DNA of 64,000 bases from Rehmannia glutinosa (GCA_016081115.2 JABTTQ020000688.1:186001-250000); one strand, 5' to 3'. Positions 33,517 through 45,202 are shown, numbered from the stretch's first letter. The notes: generated by a model not told the origin, from the letters alone. Numbers and translations: made by a program.

Positions 33517-35047
33517 TGTTTGCCTTTATTTTTAGCTCACCGCAAGTGTACGGTGTACGTTATAGAAAAGGGTAGCAAGGTCGTATCCACGGAAACTAAA
33601 TAATTTATGTACTAAGTATTGAACTAAGATAGCTTTATTTTTATTTAGACGATTGTAATTTGATGATTGTTGTTGTGATATCAAGACAAGTTAGACTACT
33701 AAAACACAAGATTAAGATAACACAAATGATAGAAGTATCAAGATGATGAAATGTATTTCCGAGTTAAGGTTTCGATTAATATCCTCTTGTTGTCCGATTT
33801 AATCCAAGCCAAGTTATTATCAATGTTCCTATAAGACGATCACAAAGATATTTTATCCTCCCTCTCGAGATGCATATAAAACATAGATTGAAATACTTAT
33901 GCTAGCATCTCTACTCAACATGAAGTACTCAACTCCCAAAAGTGCAAAAGATCAAATGTCCTCACAAATATTTACAAACCTCTCGATTCATGCAAATATT
34001 TGTGTTGAGTACTCAAGATCTAATATTGAAACTCATCTCTCGAATTATGAATCAATATATCAAACAAGTTAAATCATTGATCAAGTGATAAAACAAGAAT
34101 AAGCTCAAAGTACTCAAATAGGCTTCAAGATAATAACTTCAACTAAGATTAAAACATCCAACAAGAGTTCATTAATCTACTTCCAAAACCCGGAAATCTA
34201 AAGAGTTTAGCTACACATGTTTTCTAAACAACTCATAGACAAATTGTTCAAAGCCATGATAAACTAAAAATGAAAGATTAAAGCTACAAGAGAAGCAAGA
34301 AAAACTTAGGAAAGCCGACAATCTCTCGATATATCTCCGTTCCTTGAGCTCTGATGCAACCCGATTGTCTCCTTGATGTCTTCTTCCAAGAATAGACCTT
34401 TGTCTTGTGTTGTAGATCCCAAAAATGTCAGAATATCCCTGTGTGCGCCCCCAAAAAAGCCTTTTATACCCACTTTCAATTTTAGGGCAAAGTGCTGCAG
34501 ATTGTGATATTCCAGCGAAGACGCACGGGTCGTGCGCCCCCTGCACGGGCTACCCGTGCGTCATGCCGTAGCGAAGCCTTTGATTTTTTGCCAAACACGC
34601 ACGGGTCGTGTGCCCCTTGCACGAGTTACCCGTGCGTGATGCCGTAGGTACAATGCAATTCCCCAGTGGCGCACGGGTGGTGTGTATGAGCACGGGCTAC
34701 CCGTGCGCCATGTCGTAGCTTTAAGATGCCTCCATTCAGGGGCACACGGGTGGTGCCTAAGGCACGCCCAACCCGTGCGCTCCTTGTATTCTCCTTAAAC
34801 GCTCATCTTCCTCTCGTTCTAGCTTCGCTTCTCGTATACTCACTCAATTCTCAGTGTTTCCACTCTGCGATGCTCGTATTTGCATTAAATTTGCTTCAAA
34901 TAACATTAAATTCCTACAAAACAAGCAAAGTATAATATCTTTTCCACAAGGAGTGAATACGTAGTATTTTACACGAGTATATGCATGTTTACTCATCATT
35001 ATAGCCATAAATATGCCCCAAAATACATGCAAAACTCACACCTATCA
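33517..35047 (-). mobile_element. Solo LTR of an Athila-like family, CAAGG duplication
   Basis: TGTTTGCC...CCTATCA, 1531 bp, alignable along its length with the Athila LTRs at 10236 and 18373 but clearly more diverged. CAAGG stands at 33512-33516 and 35048-35052, a perfect 5-bp target duplication, with no internal region. It is a solo LTR left by recombination between the two LTRs of a former element. It has a TATA box (minus strand, about 34461-34471) and four hairpin modules (34520-34782). Confidence 0.9.
34520..34782. repeat. Four GC-rich hairpin modules in the solo LTR
   Basis: Same module type, with family-specific variants GCACGGGTCGTGCG and GCACGGGCTACCCGTGC and spacers GCCGTAGCG/GCCGTAGGT. 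The spacer word GCCGTAG is shared with the second Athila element's LTR rather than with the nested unit. Confidence 0.8.
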
Positions 35048-35052
35048 CAAGG

Positions 35053-36490
35053 ACCCACTGAAGACAACAAGAGTCAAAATCATGGTGAATGGGACTCCAT
35101 TCGAACTGACATGTACCAACAAAGGACAGAAAATACCATCTCAAAATACCCCGACCTAACAGCAAGGCCGACAATGGCAACCTCCTCTGAACTCAGTAAA
35201 CCGACCATGTGAATACATCGCAAGGAAGTTTCTTTGTGTTAAACCGACCTGACTAAGTGATTGACCAGAAATATTTGTTCCGCTGGGTCATCTTGTGTAA
35301 CTTAATGAGGAAGAAACATGTACCCGAGAGGTGTCAGATAACAGACATCATTTATCAATTACATGAATCAGAAAAGTTAGCGCCTAGCTAACACATGATA
35401 TCTCTAAAATTAGGGTGTCAGTTGGCCTATTGACAAGGAATTATCACCCTAATTATAGTTACTCATGCCACTAGAACATAGGCGATATGATATTCCTTCC
35501 ACTATAAATATCATTATTTATGATTGTAAAAAGGTTCTGGTTCCATTTCTAATTGCAGTTTTTTTTTGTATCCAAAATATATTTATTGCATAAAAGCTTC
35601 TGAGCTAAATAAAAAGGAATATTAAGTCTGACTCGTCCCAGGTCGGCACAATTTGCATATTCTACAGTTTTCATTCTCTTTACATTAATCTTGAAAGTTA
35701 TTAACCCATAAGAGCCATATATTGTTGTTTAACACACAAGAAATTACAAATCCATACGTCAACGTAGAGAAATGCTGATAAAAGCATTTTGAACAAACAT
35801 TAAATTTCTAGGAGAAAAAATGGGGAAAAATATTAATCGACATCATTAATCATCTCACGTAATATAGAAAGATTTTTGTGACTTAAAATTGGTTTCTAGC
35901 TAGGAGTGCCTATGTGCTAGGCATGTTAATTAGGTGCACCCACTAATCATTGAGATTTTGAAGAGTGATAAAAAGCACCAAATTCTCGTTATCAGTCAAT
36001 CTTGATTTTGCGATTAAGAAGTGATAATGACACAATCTTGATCTCGATTCTATAAAAGCGTATCCTTTCGTTCTTGATTGTGATTAAGCGTGCTAATGGA
36101 ATTGACCAAGTATAGCGAAAAGTGTTAGTTACTTTAATTCGTTGATTTTCATCTTGTTTGTCATTAAATAGGAAGTAAATTCAGTCTACCAATAGAATTT
36201 ACCAACATAAATGATTTTGTCACTAAATTTTACAGTTATCTATAAAATAGAAAGTATTGTCTCCCCAAATTATACTGACCAATTACTGACAATCACCAAC
36301 AATTTTTAAATTTACTGATAGAAATACTGTATAATTCACCAATAATTTTAGATCTTACTGGTAAATATACAATTATTTTACATACACTTTACAATTATCT
36401 TAATATTTACATACAAATTTTCCGTAGATAAATTGATTTTTTTTATTTTGGTAACAAAGAAAGCACTAAAATGCATCAAACAAACTTACG
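35053..36490. other. Intergenic DNA; possible old LTR remnant at about 35330-35680
   Basis: A segment with GAGGTGTCAGATAACAG..., then CACTATAAATATC at about 35500 and CTTCTGAGCTAAATAAAAAGG at about 35600, has the look of a decayed gypsy LTR (TATA box followed by a polyadenylation-like region). No second copy or duplication is visible, so this is only suggestive. The remainder is AT-rich without genes. Confidence 0.3.
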
Positions 36491-36655
36491 AAGTCGACAA
36501 TCAGGGGCCTGTCGTCAGATCAGTCTTATGTTAACTGTGTTATTGATGATTGTATAAGGTTGTTAAAAGAGTTGCCTTTGGTGTCTTGTATTTTAGTTAG
36601 GAGGTTAGCGAATCGTGTTGCCCATGCTTTTCTGCTTGACTCTATTTTGGGCTAA
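36491..36655 (+). pseudogene. L1-type LINE fragment, RNase H C-terminus
   Basis: A 54-codon frame ending in TAA reads SYVNCVIDDCIRLLKELP and VRRLANRVAHAF, the last helices of the RNase H domain (RVT_3 type) at the end of plant L1-like LINEs. An A-rich stretch AAAAAGAAAAAAGAAA at about 36774-36790 could be the decayed 3' tail. Upstream domains are missing, as usual in 5'-truncated LINE insertions. Confidence 0.6.
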
Positions 36656-36837
36656 GAATCGTGTTGACTTTTATGACTCTATATCTGGTGTCATGGAGTG
36701 GGATGTTAATCCCCTGCCAATATTTGTAATTGGTTGTTTCTGTATTCGAACAAGTAATGCTATTCTTCTTTTTCAAAAAGAAAAAAGAAATCGAGAATAA
36801 AGATGCATGCAAAAAACATGGATGGTTGTATGGTCTT

Positions 36838-36840
<3 letters not shown>

Positions 36841-36873
<33 letters not shown>
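36841..36873. repeat. (TA)n microsatellite
   Basis: About 33 bases of uninterrupted TA. Confidence 0.95.
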
Positions 36874-36876
<3 letters not shown>

Positions 36877-39414
36877 ACCAAATAAATCTTGTTGCTTTCC
36901 GCAGATCGATGCCATCAAAGTATGGTAAGCACTAATTAATTAATTATAGGGGCTCTACAAATAGGGTTTTCAACTTCAGAAGTATATATTAGTAATTGTT
37001 AAATAAATGTCTTTTTTAAAGGTAGGTATCTAATCAGATTTGGGTTTGTTCTAATCAGGCTATTTTGTCAAACTCATTTTTGTGATCAATGGACGAGAAC
37101 AAGAAAGCATCAAAACTTTAATCATTTTTAATCATCTATGATTCTCAATAATTAATACCAAAGGTCTTATCCTGCCATCTTTATCTTCGACTAATAATTA
37201 TTCCAACTCATTGATTTTTTCACAGAATCAAGATATTAACTGGGCAAAATAGAAAGACAACAGTGTTTGGTCAACACTGTACTAAAATTAAGAAAAGTTG
37301 TTTGAACCAGCCAAGAAGGCAAGAACATAAGAAATAATGAAATATATATACACAATGAATATCACAATCTTAATGAAATGGAACCGATAATTTATCTAAT
37401 ATACATAGATATCACTATACCGTTGTCAAAAAAACACAGACGCATTGTTTGTTTATATTTCCAAATACACATTTCTATTTTCCAACTATTCATAAAAACA
37501 GAATTATATATGTTTGTGTATAAATTTTTCGAATGGAAACTTTTCATATAAAACGTCCCAAATCGAAAATTTCAACTTTCAACCCTATACGATCATACAT
37601 TCTTATCAATCAATATTCTCATCCTGTTTCATCGGTTATACGGGGCCCACCACCTAATATCTTACAAATATAAAATTATATATTCAAATTAAAATATTAA
37701 AAATGAACCCCACTACCATCAACTTTTCAAATTATTATACACATGAAATAATATTTCAAAACTACTCAACCAGATATTTTTATTTCCGAACTTTTTAAAA
37801 TTTAATTCTCCTTAATTCATTCAAAAACAATTCCGATTTTCACACAAGACATGATAAATTCTCAAAATTCATTCTTTCTGGAAATTGACTTGAAACATAC
37901 CATACAAGACCCATATTACTCGGATTCAAACTCAAAAACATGAGTTGTGGTCCTTGTGGACGATGTTACAATTTCATTTTCATAAACTTTCTAAAAGTTA
38001 TGTTCAAGGGGATCCCACAAATGAAAAAACAAGAGAAAAAAAAATAAAAATAAAAAATCAATTGCAATTTTGATCCACATTGGTCAATATGTTTGAATTC
38101 ATCAATTTCCACACATCCCTTTCTCTTTGTGTCATTTGTGATTTATTTCTACTGAATCCCTCTCTGCCCATGTTTTCTGCTTCACTACTTCTGCTAACAC
38201 TTACACTGCTAATAATTATTGACAGCCCCAAAAGATATGATCCAGTAGTAATTGACAGTGCTTGTTTTTTACCTTCATGGTGATTGGCATGTGTCCAAAA
38301 CTCGGTCACATTCCCACACAAGATATATATATATATATATCGTCAATACAAACCCCGGCGGGGACCAGATCATTCATTCATTCATTTGCACAGCCTCAAT
38401 TCAGACATTGGGTTTGTTTTCAGACTTCACGAGATTAAATATTGGGGGGAGACTCACTGTACATCTCCGTTGGGATCAAAGTGTAGTCACAATCACAGGC
38501 CACCAATGTTTGACCATGACCGCGCCCGATCCCTTTTACATGCTCGTTTTTATGATGTGAAATGTTCGTTTCATGTCGAGCGGGTGTCTGATACATGTGT
38601 TGTTCAATGTAATATTGTGATTATGAAATGCCGAAGGATAGGATTTCATAATCGGCATAATGCCATAGTGTTGCGGTTCAAGATATTGGGAGCATTTGCA
38701 AAAATGCCTTTGGAATTTTTATAAGGAAGTAAAAGTAGTTTAGAATGAGAAGTTTAAAGTTTTGCAAATAGGTTAGAAAGTTGATGAGTGTTAGGTGAAA
38801 AATTTGTAAAAATGTTTATTTGTTTGTAAAAGTCAAACCAGGAAGAAAATCAAAAATCTAAAACATCATTCTCTTATTTTTAGTTTCGATTAAATTAAAA
38901 TGAAACAAAAGGCATTTGCAAACATTAAAAAATGACTTCATTTCACCGAAAGCTGAAAAATATTTTTTGAGTGATTGGAAATTGGAAACACTCACATTGT
39001 CTCCCCAAAAATATCTCTCGGATGATACTAAAAGTACCTACCAAAGTTTTTTAAAATATATTGTACATAAACTATAATAAAGCTGAACCAATACACAAGA
39101 GGTAGCAGGTTCTGCAATTATGGTTTACTGCAAGGTAATAAGTAATAACCACAAGTCTAGTAACAAATGCAAAAGAGTCAAAAAATCAAAGCAATGGTAT
39201 GAAATATTTGGGGACCATTTTTGTTAAAAGACAGTGAGTAGTACCCCAATTTCACTGCTTAATCACCTGCTCTATGACCCCATTAAGTGCTTATCAACAT
39301 AGCCATCATTAACTGCATTAGGAACTGGACCACCTACCTAAAAGCTTCTGCACATATGTAAATCATTGCAAGAAATTTCACTTAGCAAAACCAAAATTCA
39401 AAACACATACATGC

Positions 39415-39416
<2 letters not shown>
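36874..39416. other. Intergenic DNA, no gene seen
   Basis: AT-rich with a short (AT)n at 38323-38340. The 146-codon plus-strand frame at 38284-38724 starts by translating that microsatellite and has no recognisable domain, so I do not call it. No element ends found. Confidence 0.4.

Positions 39417-39487
<71 letters not shown>
39417..39487. repeat. (CT)n microsatellite, about 71 bp
   Basis: Uninterrupted CT dinucleotides. It abuts the target duplication of the SINE-like insertion on the right. Confidence 0.95.
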
Positions 39488-39491
<4 letters not shown>

Positions 39492-39502
39492 ACAAGTTTT
39501 AT

Positions 39503-39672
39503 ATCCAGCGATCATGAGAGAACCCTCGGGGCACAATGGTGGAACAAGTAATATTGATGGCTTCAAGCGGCAATGTGGGGTTTATACGGGGCAGTTCCTG
39601 AGGGGCTGGATTTACATGAACTGTTTCCCCGAGACTAGTCATGTGGGAACATGGAATCTCGATTATTAAAAA
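39503..39672 (+). mobile_element. SINE-like retroposon with 15-bp target duplication
   Basis: AAATACAAGTTTTAT occurs at 39488-39502 and again at 39673-39687. The 170-bp insert between ends in a run of A, as expected of target-primed retroposition. GGGGCACAATGGTGGAA at about 39529-39545 resembles a tRNA-type box A; a box B is less clear (GGCTTCAAGC near 39562). Length, tail and long duplication fit a SINE. Family not identified. Confidence 0.7.
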
Positions 39673-39687
39673 AAATACAAGTTTTAT

Positions 39688-39965
39688 TCATAATTAGATT
39701 GAAACAACGATGTCCATACAAGCTTTACTTAAGGACATGCAGGAGATGTATTGCAGAGAGATGAGAACTTGGATTCTTTTGGTTTCCTTAAGGGCTTAAT
39801 AGTACCACCCCCACAATGTCTTTTCTGTTTGTTGTTATGACTAATGAGAGGCACGTAGATGAGCAATGTGAAACACAGAATTGTAGCCCAGATAGAATTT
39901 CGTGGTATTCAAGTCAATCACACGTCAACTCAATAAAATTTGTTACTCTAAAAGAATGACTAATA
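39688..39965. other. Intergenic DNA between two small transposons
   Basis: No gene or element seen. Confidence 0.4.
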
Positions 39966-39973
39966 ACAAAGAA

Positions 39974-40184
39974 GGGATAATTACTACAATAAGCCCCAAG
40001 GTTTGGACTAATTACAAAAAAATATATTTCTACAAATATCAAGAGTTTTTTGAAATATTTTTTCTTATAAATGGGGAAATGTAAGATGAAATCAAACCTT
40101 AATGGGGTTTTTGTAATTTTCAAAAAACTCTGGGTTCGTTTGTAATTAGTCCAAACCTCAGGGGGTTTATTGTAATTATCCCTG
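39974..40184. mobile_element. MITE, 211 bp, 8-bp target duplication
   Basis: The left arm GGGATAATTACTACAATAAG followed by GTTTGGACTAATTACAAA is mirrored at the right end, whose complement reads CAGGGATAATTACAATAAA and then GTTTGGACTAATTACAAA, so the inverted repeats extend over about 45 bp. ACAAAGAA flanks both sides (39966-39973 and 40185-40192). An 8- to 9-bp duplication suggests a hAT- or Mutator-derived MITE. The 60- and 69-codon frames across it are not genes. Confidence 0.85.
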
Positions 40185-40192
40185 ACAAAGAA

Positions 40193-41332
40193 CTATGATT
40201 CTGGCAAAAAAATAGTGCTGTGAATGAAATCTACCTCAATGCTAAGAAAAGAAATTCTCACTCAGATTGCAAGTGACAGGAAAGGAATAAGGCAAAAGAT
40301 GATGAGAAAGTCACATCAAGAATGATAAAAGGTAATAGAATTGAAGGCCTGCTCAGTGAACAATTATTGACAAGCACTAATTTAAGTGAAACAACCAAAC
40401 TTGGAGCGATCAAACAACGTTTTTAAGGCACCAAACTTCGTGCATGATTGATGTAAAAAGACATTTTGAACTTAAAAATGGAAGGGCGTAAAAGTCAATG
40501 ACAGAAATATTTCGAAAGAACTTGCAACCAATAAGAAGTGTTTATGAAATAGGACAGTCATCTTAGCTTTTACTCCAGCCGTAGACCCAGGAGGAGGATA
40601 AGATAATATTGGGCCACGTTTCAAGGCCCCATTTCTGTCCAACAAAAGAGAAATTTCAAGTTCTAAATGCATTTGCGTTTCTTCTATAGAAAACACAATG
40701 ACCCAAACCAGGCAACATTCACCAATATTAAGTGTCATGGACTTCAGCCCAATATGAATCCCTGCAATCAGGCCATGTAATATAGAAACTAGAAACATAA
40801 AAATTAACCTTGTAAGTTGTAATGGTGTCAAATAGAGAAATTTAAAGATCCATCCTTGTATAACTAAAATTTTTGAGAAGGAGATTGAAATTATCTGCTC
40901 CATTGGTTAAGATTACAGAATAAATGAGCAGAGTCTCAGCAATCTCTGCAATCACACTGATTCTTCTTTCCTAAAAAGGAAAACTACCCGTGAGAAATCA
41001 GCTAACGAATTGCCTGAATCTCTTATTCCAGGAAGTAAATAAAAACAAATTAAGTTACAGCAGGAGGAATCAATCACGGATTTTTCAACATGAACAGTTG
41101 CCAATAGAATTCCAGAGTTGTTTCATTTTTTCATAAGCTGGTTAACATATCCAATCTAACGAACCCCTGCACATCAACAAAGCGGAGGGCATTTATCGCT
41201 GGTGAGTGGTGACACAACAATCTCCTATCTAAGCTGACCATAATTGTGCAAAATCGCAATTAAAATGTAATCTCAAAACATAAATCTTTCATCACAAGAG
41301 TAGCATTTCAGTTGCCTACAAGCTTTTCCATA
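40193..41332. other. Intergenic DNA, no supportable gene
   Basis: The 143-codon minus-strand frame at 40472-40903 is hydrophobic in its first half but has no family motif that I recognise, and codon use resembles the surrounding non-coding DNA. No RNA gene seen. Confidence 0.35.
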
Positions 41333-41757
41333 TTATGCCCAGAAAGAAAAGTCAGAGAGAAAACAAAATATAATTTCCAATGAGTCTGAATTGATCTGAT
41401 TCATACTTGCGTAGAAGGGAAGAGAAACCTTCAACACACAACAAAAATAAGGCGATAGAGGACAACCTTGTCGCAACCCCCTTTGAGGAATTACCTTCCC
41501 AAAGACGGCCCCATTAATTTTGAAAGCTGGATACACAATCAAGTACCAAATTAATCAATTTCTGTCGAAATCCCATTTTTTCCATCATTGTCGTAAGAAG
41601 CGACCATTCCACACGGTCATAAGCTTTAGTTAGGTCTAACTTGATGCCCATTAGTCCTTGATTCCCATTAGTTCTGTTATGAATAGTATGGATTGTCTCG
41701 AAAGACATGAGCCGACCATGAACAAAAGCACTCTGCTCCTCGGAAATGATAAAGAGG
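41333..41757 (-). pseudogene. L1-type LINE reverse transcriptase fragment
   Basis: The minus strand reads SEEQSAFVHGRLMSFETIH (about 41757-41700), GIKLDLTKAYDRVEWSLL (about 41650-41600) and, after a frame change near 41530, QRGLRQGCPLSP (about 41490-41450). These are RT blocks of plant L1-like LINEs; the DLTKAYDRVEW word carries the first catalytic aspartate. The endonuclease and the rest of RT are missing. Its neighbour at 42073-42254 is an inverted partial copy. Confidence 0.8.
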
Positions 41758-42072
41758 AAAAATCTGTTTCAATCTATTAGCATGAGTTTTCAGTATTGTG
41801 TAGCTCTTATATTTGAAATATGTTTATGTTGCAGTAACTGTTTGGCTACTGTTGATCTTGTATGTATAAGAACACTTGCGCATTCTTATTCTGACCTACC
41901 TAACAGGTGGAAGGAGTACAAAAATTGAGATTGTCCAAAGATCCAAAACCACAGTCCTACCAGATGTCCTACCAATGGGGACACACATTTGATCTTATAT
42001 ATGGGTGTGATTTTCTTCTACCCTCACATTACTTCTCCATTCAATCTTTGCGTGCTTTGCCTATCTAATGAG
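41758..42072. other. Spacer between the inverted LINE fragments
   Basis: About 315 bp without a recognised feature. Confidence 0.4.
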
Positions 42073-42254
42073 TCTATGACTAAAGCTTATGCCCGTGTGG
42101 GATGGTCATTTCTTATGACAATCATTGAAAAAATGGGATTTCGACAGAAATGTATTGATTTTGGGAAGGTAATTCCTCAAGTGAGTGCGACAAGGTTGTC
42201 CTCTATCGCCTTATTTTTGTTGTGTGCTGAAGGTTTTTCTTCCCTTCTACCCAT
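42073..42254 (+). pseudogene. L1-type LINE RT fragment, inverted relative to 41333-41757
   Basis: It reads TKAYARVGWSFL and EKMGFRQK, then resumes after an internal loss of about 57 bp at TTGGGAAGGTAATTCCTCAA and GTCCTCTATCGCCTTATTTT, which is nearly identical in nucleotide sequence to the complement of 41415-41650. Catalytic D of DRVEW is replaced (ARVGW). Confidence 0.75.
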
Positions 42255-42800
42255 GGAAAAGCCCCAATATGGTGGGGTATAAGGCATAAACAACACGTGG
42301 TGCTTAGGCTAATTAGAAAGTTTAATAATTGAGCTGCGTCTTTGCTATAAACTTCTAGCACAATGCTAGATACTAAGTCATACAAAAACTTCCCTCATGT
42401 ACATATCAAGCATTCATCATAAGTTATTTGCTCATATGTTCCTCCAAAATATTAATTTGTTTCAAACATACCCTCAAAAGTACATTATCTTCTTATGCAT
42501 GGAATGCTTTAATCCATACTTGAGGCATAACAGCAACAACTCTATTTTTGATTCATTAACCAAGTTGTGCCTAGGATAAATTCCGATAGTACTTTACAAA
42601 ACATAAGCTTTCAACATCTTGATTATGGATGTGTTTTGAAGGGACATTATTCAATTTGTGAATTTTAGCAAGTCATCCCCCATATGAAATTTACCACTTT
42701 TATTAACTTTTGCACACGTATGGATAAACATCGAACTTCCATATATACATTGCCATCAAATAGTTTAAGCACTTCGCCTATTGGGATAGATAGGGACAAG
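42255..42800. other. Intergenic DNA left of the short gypsy element
   Basis: No gene. CACTTCGCC at about 42771-42779 also occurs in the leader next to the right LTR (about 45193-45201), so a little leader sequence may precede the left LTR here. Confidence 0.4.
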
Positions 42801-43479
42801 CATCACGGACTTGTTCCTCAACAACGAACCGTGCGGCCTTAGCTCCTTCAATCGCCCCTTGCGATTAGCTAAGTCAGCCTCTCCCACGTGTTTGTGTGTG
42901 AAGAAGTGTAAGAAGATGGCTAAGTAATAAGCACACAAGAAAATTAGGAAAGGAACACTTATATTCACTCACACTTGGTTACAATGCTTGGTTGGTTACA
43001 AATGAGGTCCCTACACCTATTTATACTACTCCACCTCCTTAATGGACGGTGGTGATTCATTTGATCCAACGGTTGGGAGAAGTTCTCTAGAACTCTCCAC
43101 ATGATTCCTACATATTCTACAAGTATTCTATAAATCTCCACTCTAGTCTACAATCTTCTACATAGTTCCATACTACTCTATAACATTCTAGACTATTCTA
43201 CAATGTTCTACATTATTCTATCATATTCTAGACTCTTCTATAGTATTCTAGACTCTTCTAGAATATTTGGACTCTTCTACAATGTTCTAGAACATTCCGA
43301 TTCTTCTAGACTCTTCAGAACATTCCAGCATTCTTCTAGACTCTTCTAGAACATTCCAGATTCTTCTACATCATTCTAAAATCATCTTTAGGTGATTCTG
43401 CGATGGATTTCGTTCAATGGTGAGCCCCTTTGTCCCGGCAGATGGCGAAAAATCAGTCGTAAAGGCCAACTGTGTGACA
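42801..43479 (-). repeat. 3' LTR of the short gypsy element
   Basis: About 679 bp, ending GTGACA at 43479. It matches 45223-45865 nearly throughout. It contains a minus-strand TATAAATAG (about 43016-43025) and a 300-bp array of TTCTA words with perfect heat-shock trimers at 43285-43297 and 43344-43356. The left edge CATCACGG departs from TGCCACGA of the other LTR. Confidence 0.85.
43285..43356. promoter_or_regulatory. Heat-shock-element cluster (3' LTR)
   Basis: TTCTAGAACATTC occurs at 43285-43297 and 43344-43356, each exactly TTC-NN-GAA-NN-TTC, the three-unit heat-shock factor binding site. A further imperfect site (TTCAGAACATTCC) is between them. Confidence 0.75.
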
Positions 43480-43492
43480 TTCTCCCCCACCC
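43480..43492 (-). promoter_or_regulatory. Polypurine tract of the short gypsy element
   Basis: The minus strand reads GGGTGGGGGAGAA directly before the TGTCAC start of the 3' LTR. Confidence 0.75.
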
Positions 43493-44050
43493 GATCTGGC
43501 GACGCCCTCGTCGCCGTACTCATATCACGTGTCGACTTCTTTCTCTTCTGACGACGAGAGAAATAATTTAGCTTCTTTGTATCTCGATGCTCACGGTGGT
43601 AGCAGGTATTATACAAGATAAATGCTTGTCAAGAATCCACATGTTTTGTTGAGGAAAGGTATGGGAATAGCATATACCTTGCGCCAAAAGTCCATCCCAA
43701 GCACTACCTTGTAGTCATCCAACGGAATTATTGAAAAGTTTGCTTGGCCCTTCCAAGCGCCAAGGCAGAGATCAACAGCTTAAGACGTACCTTTAATGGG
43801 TATGGATTTCGTATTGCGACGCCTTCATCCATCCGTCCCCTTTTCCCCACTGTAGGCCTAGTCTCTTGCTTTCATTAACATCCATAAAGTTGTTTGAAGC
43901 TCCAGTGTCTACCATCACTTTGGTAGGTTTCCATTGATATGTGCCTCCACGTACATTAGCTCCTTGCTTGATGTAGTAGACACATCTCTGGTCTTAAGAG
44001 CATTAAGTTGTAATGCTCAATCCTACTTGGTTCTTCGGGTGTTATTTCCT
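43493..44050 (-). pseudogene. Gypsy aspartic protease (frame-broken), end of coding region
   Basis: The minus strand reads KVMVDTGASNNFMD with the catalytic DTGAS at 43895-43909, the retropepsin active-site motif of Ty3/gypsy elements, followed by segments matching the rest of a protease in shifting frames. Then comes a short basic stretch and the polypurine tract. No RT follows. Confidence 0.7.
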
Positions 44051-45175
44051 CAAAGACCATGTTCCTCCACCACGGCATGCAAAGTTCCTAACTTAGGACG
44101 TCGCGTATGGGGTGTGGTCCTTTGCACATGTAGCATCCTCCTTTGGCGTAAAAGTGGTCTTCTTGGCCTCATATTCTTTAGGGAAGGATGCTTATCTCTG
44201 TCTGTGGGAGAAATCTTATAACGCCCGTGTCTCTCTTCTTCTTCATCAGAAGAGTCCCTCTTTTTCTCCTCTCTCATAGAAGCTCCAAGCTTTTGATAAT
44301 CGATGAGAGACTCGGCAACCGCGATAGCTTCATCCAATGTACTAACATTTCGACGTTGTACTTCCTGTCTGGCCCAGTGTTGAAGTCCATCGACAAAGTA
44401 GAAAAGAAGGTCCTCATCCGACATGTTTGGGATTTGAAGCATAAGGGTTGTGAACTCTTTCACGTAATCTTGAATATCTCCCTATGTTTCAACTCTCGCA
44501 TTTTTTTCTTCGAGCAACATAAACGACATTTTCTGGGTAGAAGTGCCGTTTAAGCTCTCTCTTGAATTCATCCCAAGTATCAATTCGACAAACACCTCGT
44601 TCTATGTCGGCATGTTTTCTACGCCACCATAAAGTAGCGGTATCAGTAAGGTAAAGAATAGCAGTTCTTACCTTCGATGCTTCATCGGTAAGGTCGAGTC
44701 CCAAAGTATCGCTCCATTTGCCAAAAGAAGTTTTCAACGCTTTAGCCCGACGCCATTAAAACCCGTTGGGCAGGGTAGTCCACCCTTGACTTTTGTAGTG
44801 ATCTTAGCTCCCCGCTTAGCAACGACCTTTTTTGACAAGCAAGATCTTCTCGCATCCCCTCAATCTTGCTTGTAAGGTCCGAATAGCATCCATCATCCTT
44901 GCCTCCAACTTCGCAAGCCGTTCTCATGTGTGGTGTTGACATCAAGACGTGGTTTGGATATTTTCCTTTAGGGAATCTATCCGCTCGAGAACATGGCCCT
45001 CGATGTCTCGACGAGTAAGTTCGACCCGTTCAAGTCGTTCTCCCATCTCTACTACAACGTGCTCCAAAGACGCCCCCTCTCGCGCCTTACTTTGGTCACG
45101 CTTCCTTTCTCTCGTGTCCGCCTTTGGTTCCCTCCCGCGGTTCTCGTCACACGACACTGATGTCTTCACCGCCAT
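44051..45175 (-). pseudogene. Gypsy gag (frame-broken)
   Basis: The minus-strand ATG at 45175 starts MAVKTSVSCDENRGREPK, about 45 bp from the primer site. Blocks: a charged N-terminal helix region (about 45160-44945); LYLTDTATLWWRRKHADIE and WDEFKRELKRHFYPENV (44737-44515), the Retrotrans_gag core; LPNMSDEDLLFYFVDGLQ-like region (about 44440); and a zinc-knuckle remnant CYMCKGPH near 44130, lacking its last cysteine. At least three frame breaks. Confidence 0.8.
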
Positions 45176-45202
45176 CGCGTACTATTCACAACACTTCGCC
45201 CC

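Noticed and set aside
34201..34546. 111-codon minus-strand frame in the solo LTR
   Set aside because: It lies wholly in LTR sequence and its homologous frames in the other LTRs are not conserved as protein.
35330..35680. Old gypsy LTR
   Set aside because: Only a TATA-like and a polyadenylation-like word support it; no partner LTR, ends or duplication. Mentioned only as a possibility.
38284..38724. 146-codon plus-strand frame
   Set aside because: It begins with translated (AT)n microsatellite, has no domain and no supporting context.
40472..40903. 143-codon minus-strand frame
   Set aside because: No recognisable motif; hydrophobic first half reflects base composition. Left as intergenic.
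43130..43380. TTCTA-rich array as a CRISPR-like or satellite array
   Set aside because: Unit length is irregular, it is confined to the LTR and present in both LTRs; it is better read as clustered heat-shock-type elements.
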